Notes under the pieces: generated by a model
Databases searched by the model: none
Told to the model about the DNA's origin: nothing
Seen by the model: the letters and a program-made list of their open reading frames with translations, nothing else
Program-made: the position numbers and the translations under genes
Source: Geobacteraceae bacterium
GTDB taxonomy: Bacteria; Desulfobacterota; Desulfuromonadia; Desulfuromonadales; Geopsychrobacteraceae
Reading direction: 5' to 3'
DNA length: 7,323 nt
Assembly (NCBI GenBank): GCA_027064785.1
Contig: JAMOPE010000384.1
Location: forward strand, 1 to 7,323
Shown: positions 5,144 through 7,323 of the stretch, in pieces
Layout: each line of letters starts with the position of its first letter
How positions within the stretch are numbered: position 1 is the first letter of the stretch

Positions 5144-5241
5144 CTTTCTTCCTTTCCATACGAACTCTTTTCTCCGCCGGTTATGACCTCTCTGAAGGTT
5201 CTTTGTGCCATACTCTATTTTTTAAAAAACAATTCTTCGGC

Positions 5242-5271
5242 TTGACAGGCAGATATAAAGAATAATATTCT
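5242..5271 (+). promoter_or_regulatory. Promoter of the lrp-like / decarboxylase unit
   Basis: A perfect -35 TTGACA (5242-5247) is followed by an AT-rich stretch. TATTCT (5266-5271) is spaced at 18 bases, or TAATAT (5263-5268) at 15. TATTCT is also the -10 hexamer seen at feoA. The start of transcription would fall at about 5275-5279, on or next to the annotated ATG, giving a leaderless or very short leader mRNA. Confidence 0.55.
5259..5271. promoter_or_regulatory. Palindrome over the -10 region, candidate operator
   Basis: AGAATA-A-TATTCT is a perfect 6-1-6 palindrome that includes the likely -10 hexamer of the Lrp/AsnC-type regulator gene. Lrp-family proteins bind degenerate AT-rich palindromes and often repress their own gene, so autoregulation is a reasonable inference. 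The AT content makes chance occurrence possible. Confidence 0.4.
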
Positions 5272-5292
5272 CTTTTTATGGATATAAAAAGA
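5271..5292 (+). repeat. Perfect inverted repeat covering the regulator's start codon
   Basis: TCTTTTTAT (5271-5279) and ATAAAAAGA (5284-5292) form a 9-bp perfect stem around GGAT. The first ATG (5278-5280) lies at the stem/loop boundary, and the alternative ATG (5293) begins directly after the stem. It could be an operator half-site pair or an mRNA hairpin affecting start choice. Confidence 0.5.
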
Positions 5293-5757
5293 ATGATTGA
5301 CGATATTGATTATAAAATTCTGGAAATTCTTCAGGAAAAGGCGCGTATCCCCAATGCTGAAGTTTCCCGGCAGATTGGAATGGCTCCTTCGGCAGTGCTT
5401 GAGCGTATTCGTAAACTCGAGGATCGTGGCATCATTGAGGGGTATGAAGTTCGTCTCAATCCTGAGCCATTTCAGCAAGGCTTGATGGCCTTTGTCCAGG
5501 TGAGTGTTCAATCATCGTGTCGTGCTGTGCTGGCCGATTCCTTGGCGGCGGTCACCGGGGTTCAGGATGTTCATCAGGTTGCCGGTGACGATGGCTATCT
5601 ACTGAAGTTACGGGTTGCTGACAATGCTGAGCTTGGTCGAGTCCTCGCTGATGAAATCTGCCCTTTGGAAGGGGTTCACCAGACCAAAACCAGTATCGTT
5701 TTGAACACAGTTAAAGAAACCAGAAAAATTGATTTAAGTCGTTTTAAACACAGTTGA
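5278..5757 (+). CDS. Lrp/AsnC family transcriptional regulator
   Basis: The 159-residue product has the family's normal size. The N-terminal winged helix-turn-helix spans about 6-62: IDDIDYKILEILQ, then NAEVSRQIGMAPSAVLERIRKLE (26-48), then GIIEGYEVRLNP. The C-terminal RAM ligand/oligomerisation domain spans about 68-145, with the VAGDDGYLLKLRV turn (101-113) where an amino acid effector normally binds. The start is uncertain: the ATG at 5278 lacks a ribosome site and lies inside a perfect hairpin (5271-5292). The ATG at 5293 gives MIDDIDYKIL, closer to the usual family N-terminus, but also lacks a clear site. The decarboxylase gene follows after 10 bases, so the regulator probably controls its own operon and may sense lysine or a related amino acid (inference). 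Confidence 0.92.
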   Translation: MDIKRMIDDIDYKILEILQEKARIPNAEVSRQIGMAPSAVLERIRKLEDRGIIEGYEVRLNPEPFQQGLMAFVQVSVQSSCRAVLADSLAAVTGVQDVHQVAGDDGYLLKLRVADNAELGRVLADEICPLEGVHQTKTSIVLNTVKETRKIDLSRFKHS

Positions 5758-5767
5758 GGAGTTTTCC

Positions 5768-7036
5768 ATGCCTATGTCGCAAAGTTTCAAAGAACGTTTG
5801 TTCCCGATCGCTGAACAGTTAGTTGAGCACTTTGGCAGCCCATTTCATGTTTATGATGAGGTTGGTATCCGCGAAACCGGTGAAAATCTGAAAAAGCTGT
5901 TCGCCGGGGTCGAAGGGTTTCGTGAGTATTACGCAGTCAAGGCACTGCCGAACCCGGAAATTCTTAAACTGATGTTCGATATGGGCTTTGGGTTTGACTG
6001 CAGCTCCATCGGAGAGCTGGTTCTCAGCCGTCAGGTTGGCGGACGGGGTGAAGATATCATGTTCACCTCAAACAACACCAATCAGACCGAATTTGAAGTT
6101 GCGGCGGCGGATGGGGGCTGCATCCTCAATCTTGACGATATTTCTCTGATTGATAAGGTTCCTGAATTTCCGGAACTGATCTGTTTTCGTTATAATCCGG
6201 GACCGCGTCGGACCGGCAATGTGATTATCGGCAACCCGGTGGAAGCAAAGTATGGGGTAACCCATGATCAGGTGGTTGATGCGTATCGTCAGGCACAAAA
6301 GCGGGGTGCCAAACGTTTTGGTGTTCATACCATGGTGGCATCAAATGAACTCGATTACACCTACATGGTCGAAACGGCCCGGATGATGCTTGAAATCGTC
6401 GAACTGGTCGAAGGGGAGCTGGGGATACAATTTGAGTTTATCAATATTGGTGGTGGTGTTGGAATTCCGTATCAACCTGATCAGGCTCCTCTCGATATTG
6501 CTGCCATGGCTGCCGAAATTGAAGAGCAGTTTAAAGCCTTCCGCGAGAAGCACAGTTATGTCCCGCGGATGTACATGGAAAGTGGCCGTTTTATGACGGG
6601 GCCGCACGGTTGTTTGGTCACCTCGGCAATCAATTACAAAAATATTTATCGCAATTATATTGGTGTTGATGCCTGTATGTCAGCGTTGATGCGCCCGGCA
6701 TTATACGATGCCTATCACCATATTGATGTTATCGGTAAAGAAAATGTACCGAAAGATCAGGTTTACGATGTTGTGGGTTCTCTGTGCGAGAATAACGATA
6801 AATTTGCGGTTCAGCGGGAATTGCCGAAAATTGATGAAGGTGACATTCTGGTGATTCACGATACCGGTGCTCACGGTCATGCAATGGGTTTCCAGTACAA
6901 TGCCAAGCTACGTCCTAAAGAACTGCTGCTGCGGGCCGATGGTTCGGTTCAGTTGATTCGCCGTGAAGAGACTCTTGACGATTATTTTGCGACGCTCAAG
7001 TTTGATGATAACGTCTTTCTTGCAAAGCAGGGGTAG
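5768..7036 (+). CDS. lysA: Diaminopimelate decarboxylase-like PLP enzyme (fold type III)
   Basis: This 422-residue pyridoxal-phosphate decarboxylase belongs to the alanine racemase/ornithine-DAP decarboxylase fold. It has an N-terminal TIM barrel with YYAVKALPNP, where K58 is the expected PLP lysine; FDCSSIGEL (76-84); the phosphate-binding INIGGGVGIPY (225-235); and MESGRFMTGPHG (270-281). The C-terminal part carries GSLCENNDKFA (337-347), equivalent to the C-E-x-x-D active-site motif, and HDTGAHGHAMGFQYN (364-378). Members with this pattern are usually annotated LysA, which converts meso-diaminopimelate to lysine. It departs from classical LysA at the usual H-x-G-S motif (here HTMVASNE, 187-194) and in the DTGAHGHAMGF block, so another amino acid substrate is possible. 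The start has GAGGAG at 6 bases. It follows the Lrp-type gene by 10 bases and precedes an rRNA methyltransferase gene. Confidence 0.88.
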   Translation: MPMSQSFKERLFPIAEQLVEHFGSPFHVYDEVGIRETGENLKKLFAGVEGFREYYAVKALPNPEILKLMFDMGFGFDCSSIGELVLSRQVGGRGEDIMFTSNNTNQTEFEVAAADGGCILNLDDISLIDKVPEFPELICFRYNPGPRRTGNVIIGNPVEAKYGVTHDQVVDAYRQAQKRGAKRFGVHTMVASNELDYTYMVETARMMLEIVELVEGELGIQFEFINIGGGVGIPYQPDQAPLDIAAMAAEIEEQFKAFREKHSYVPRMYMESGRFMTGPHGCLVTSAINYKNIYRNYIGVDACMSALMRPALYDAYHHIDVIGKENVPKDQVYDVVGSLCENNDKFAVQRELPKIDEGDILVIHDTGAHGHAMGFQYNAKLRPKELLLRADGSVQLIRREETLDDYFATLKFDDNVFLAKQG

Positions 7037-7041
7037 GCAGT

Positions 7042-7323
7042 TTGTCCGACGCGTCTTCCGTTAAAATATCAGACCTGGTGCCGCCATTGACCATTGAAAC
7101 CCTAGTTAACGGTGGTGCCGGGCTGGCTCGTCATGCCGGGCGGGTTGTCTTTATTCCCCATGTGGCTGTCGGTGATATTGTCAGTTGCCGTGTCACAAGA
7201 ATAAAAAAATCCTTTCTTGAAGCTGAAATCTGTGAGGTTGTTCAACCCTCTCCAGTCCGGCAGCAGCCGGTGTGTCCGGTTGCGGGGGAGTGTGGTGGCT
7301 GTCAGTGGCAACATCTTCCTTAT
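7042..7323 (+). CDS. rlmD: 23S rRNA (uracil-5-)-methyltransferase, RlmD/RumA type, N-terminal part (runs off the right edge)
   Basis: 94 codons are present with no stop. The N-terminus is a TRAM RNA-binding domain (about 10-62: LTIETLVNGGAGLARHAGRV, then VFIPHVAVGDIVSCRV). It is followed by the start of the iron-sulfur motif CP-x4-CGGC (CPVAGECGGCQWQHL, about 77-91), typical of the RumA/TrmA group. These enzymes use S-adenosylmethionine to make 5-methyluridine, in 23S rRNA for RlmD; the catalytic domain is beyond the window. I chose TTG at 7042 because it gives a family-like N-terminus and has TAGG/AGGGG upstream; GTG at 7078 is an alternative. It begins 5 bases after the decarboxylase stop, so co-transcription is likely. 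RlmD versus a related uracil methyltransferase cannot be settled from this part. Confidence 0.88.
   Translation, partial: MSDASSVKISDLVPPLTIETLVNGGAGLARHAGRVVFIPHVAVGDIVSCRVTRIKKSFLEAEICEVVQPSPVRQQPVCPVAGECGGCQWQHLPY

Noticed and set aside
1..7323. CRISPR array, insertion sequence, integrase or prophage signals
   Set aside because: No direct-repeat/spacer pattern, transposase motif, long terminal inverted repeat or att-like duplication was seen anywhere in the window.

Overview
The window looks like chromosomal DNA of a strictly anaerobic, Gram-negative bacterium with moderate GC. A member of the Desulfuromonadales / Desulfuromonas-Desulfuromusa type of (delta)proteobacteria is my best guess. 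The basis is a feoAB ferrous-iron uptake operon behind a clear Fur box, a tungsten-type aldehyde:ferredoxin oxidoreductase with its own MoaD-like protein, and an apparent selenocysteine codon. No single gene proves the lineage.

Layout. (1) 1-520, minus strand: the 5' end of feoB, all of feoA, then a sigma70-type promoter with a 12/14 Fur box downstream of its -10. (2) 580-2725, minus strand: a two-gene unit, MoaD-like sulfur carrier then AOR. (3) 2774-3098: a gene-poor divergent region with a near-ideal plus-strand terminator (2995-3034) that has no recognised gene in front of it; a cryptic small RNA or a gene remnant is possible. (4) 3099-4046, plus strand: four very small genes, namely a two-helix membrane protein, a second small membrane protein, a two-helix protein with an in-frame UGA, and a SEC-C zinc-motif protein. 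Terminators follow the third and fourth. (5) 4163-5143: a CaCA-type Na+/Ca2+ antiporter. (6) 5278-7323: an Lrp/AsnC regulator, a diaminopimelate-decarboxylase-like PLP enzyme and the start of an RlmD/RumA-type rRNA uracil methyltransferase, closely spaced and probably co-transcribed.

The most notable item is the third small gene (3537-3722). A standard gene caller would miss it because it is interrupted by an in-frame TGA at 3633-3635. The frame continues on both sides as one coherent two-helix membrane protein. The TGA falls at the second position of a C-x4-U motif, where I recall similar DUF6132-like proteins having C-x4-C. About 19 nt downstream is a GC-rich hairpin whose loop is GGUC, the same loop as the bacterial SECIS of E. 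coli fdhF. I read this as a 61-residue membrane selenoprotein, translationally coupled (ATGA) to the gene before it.
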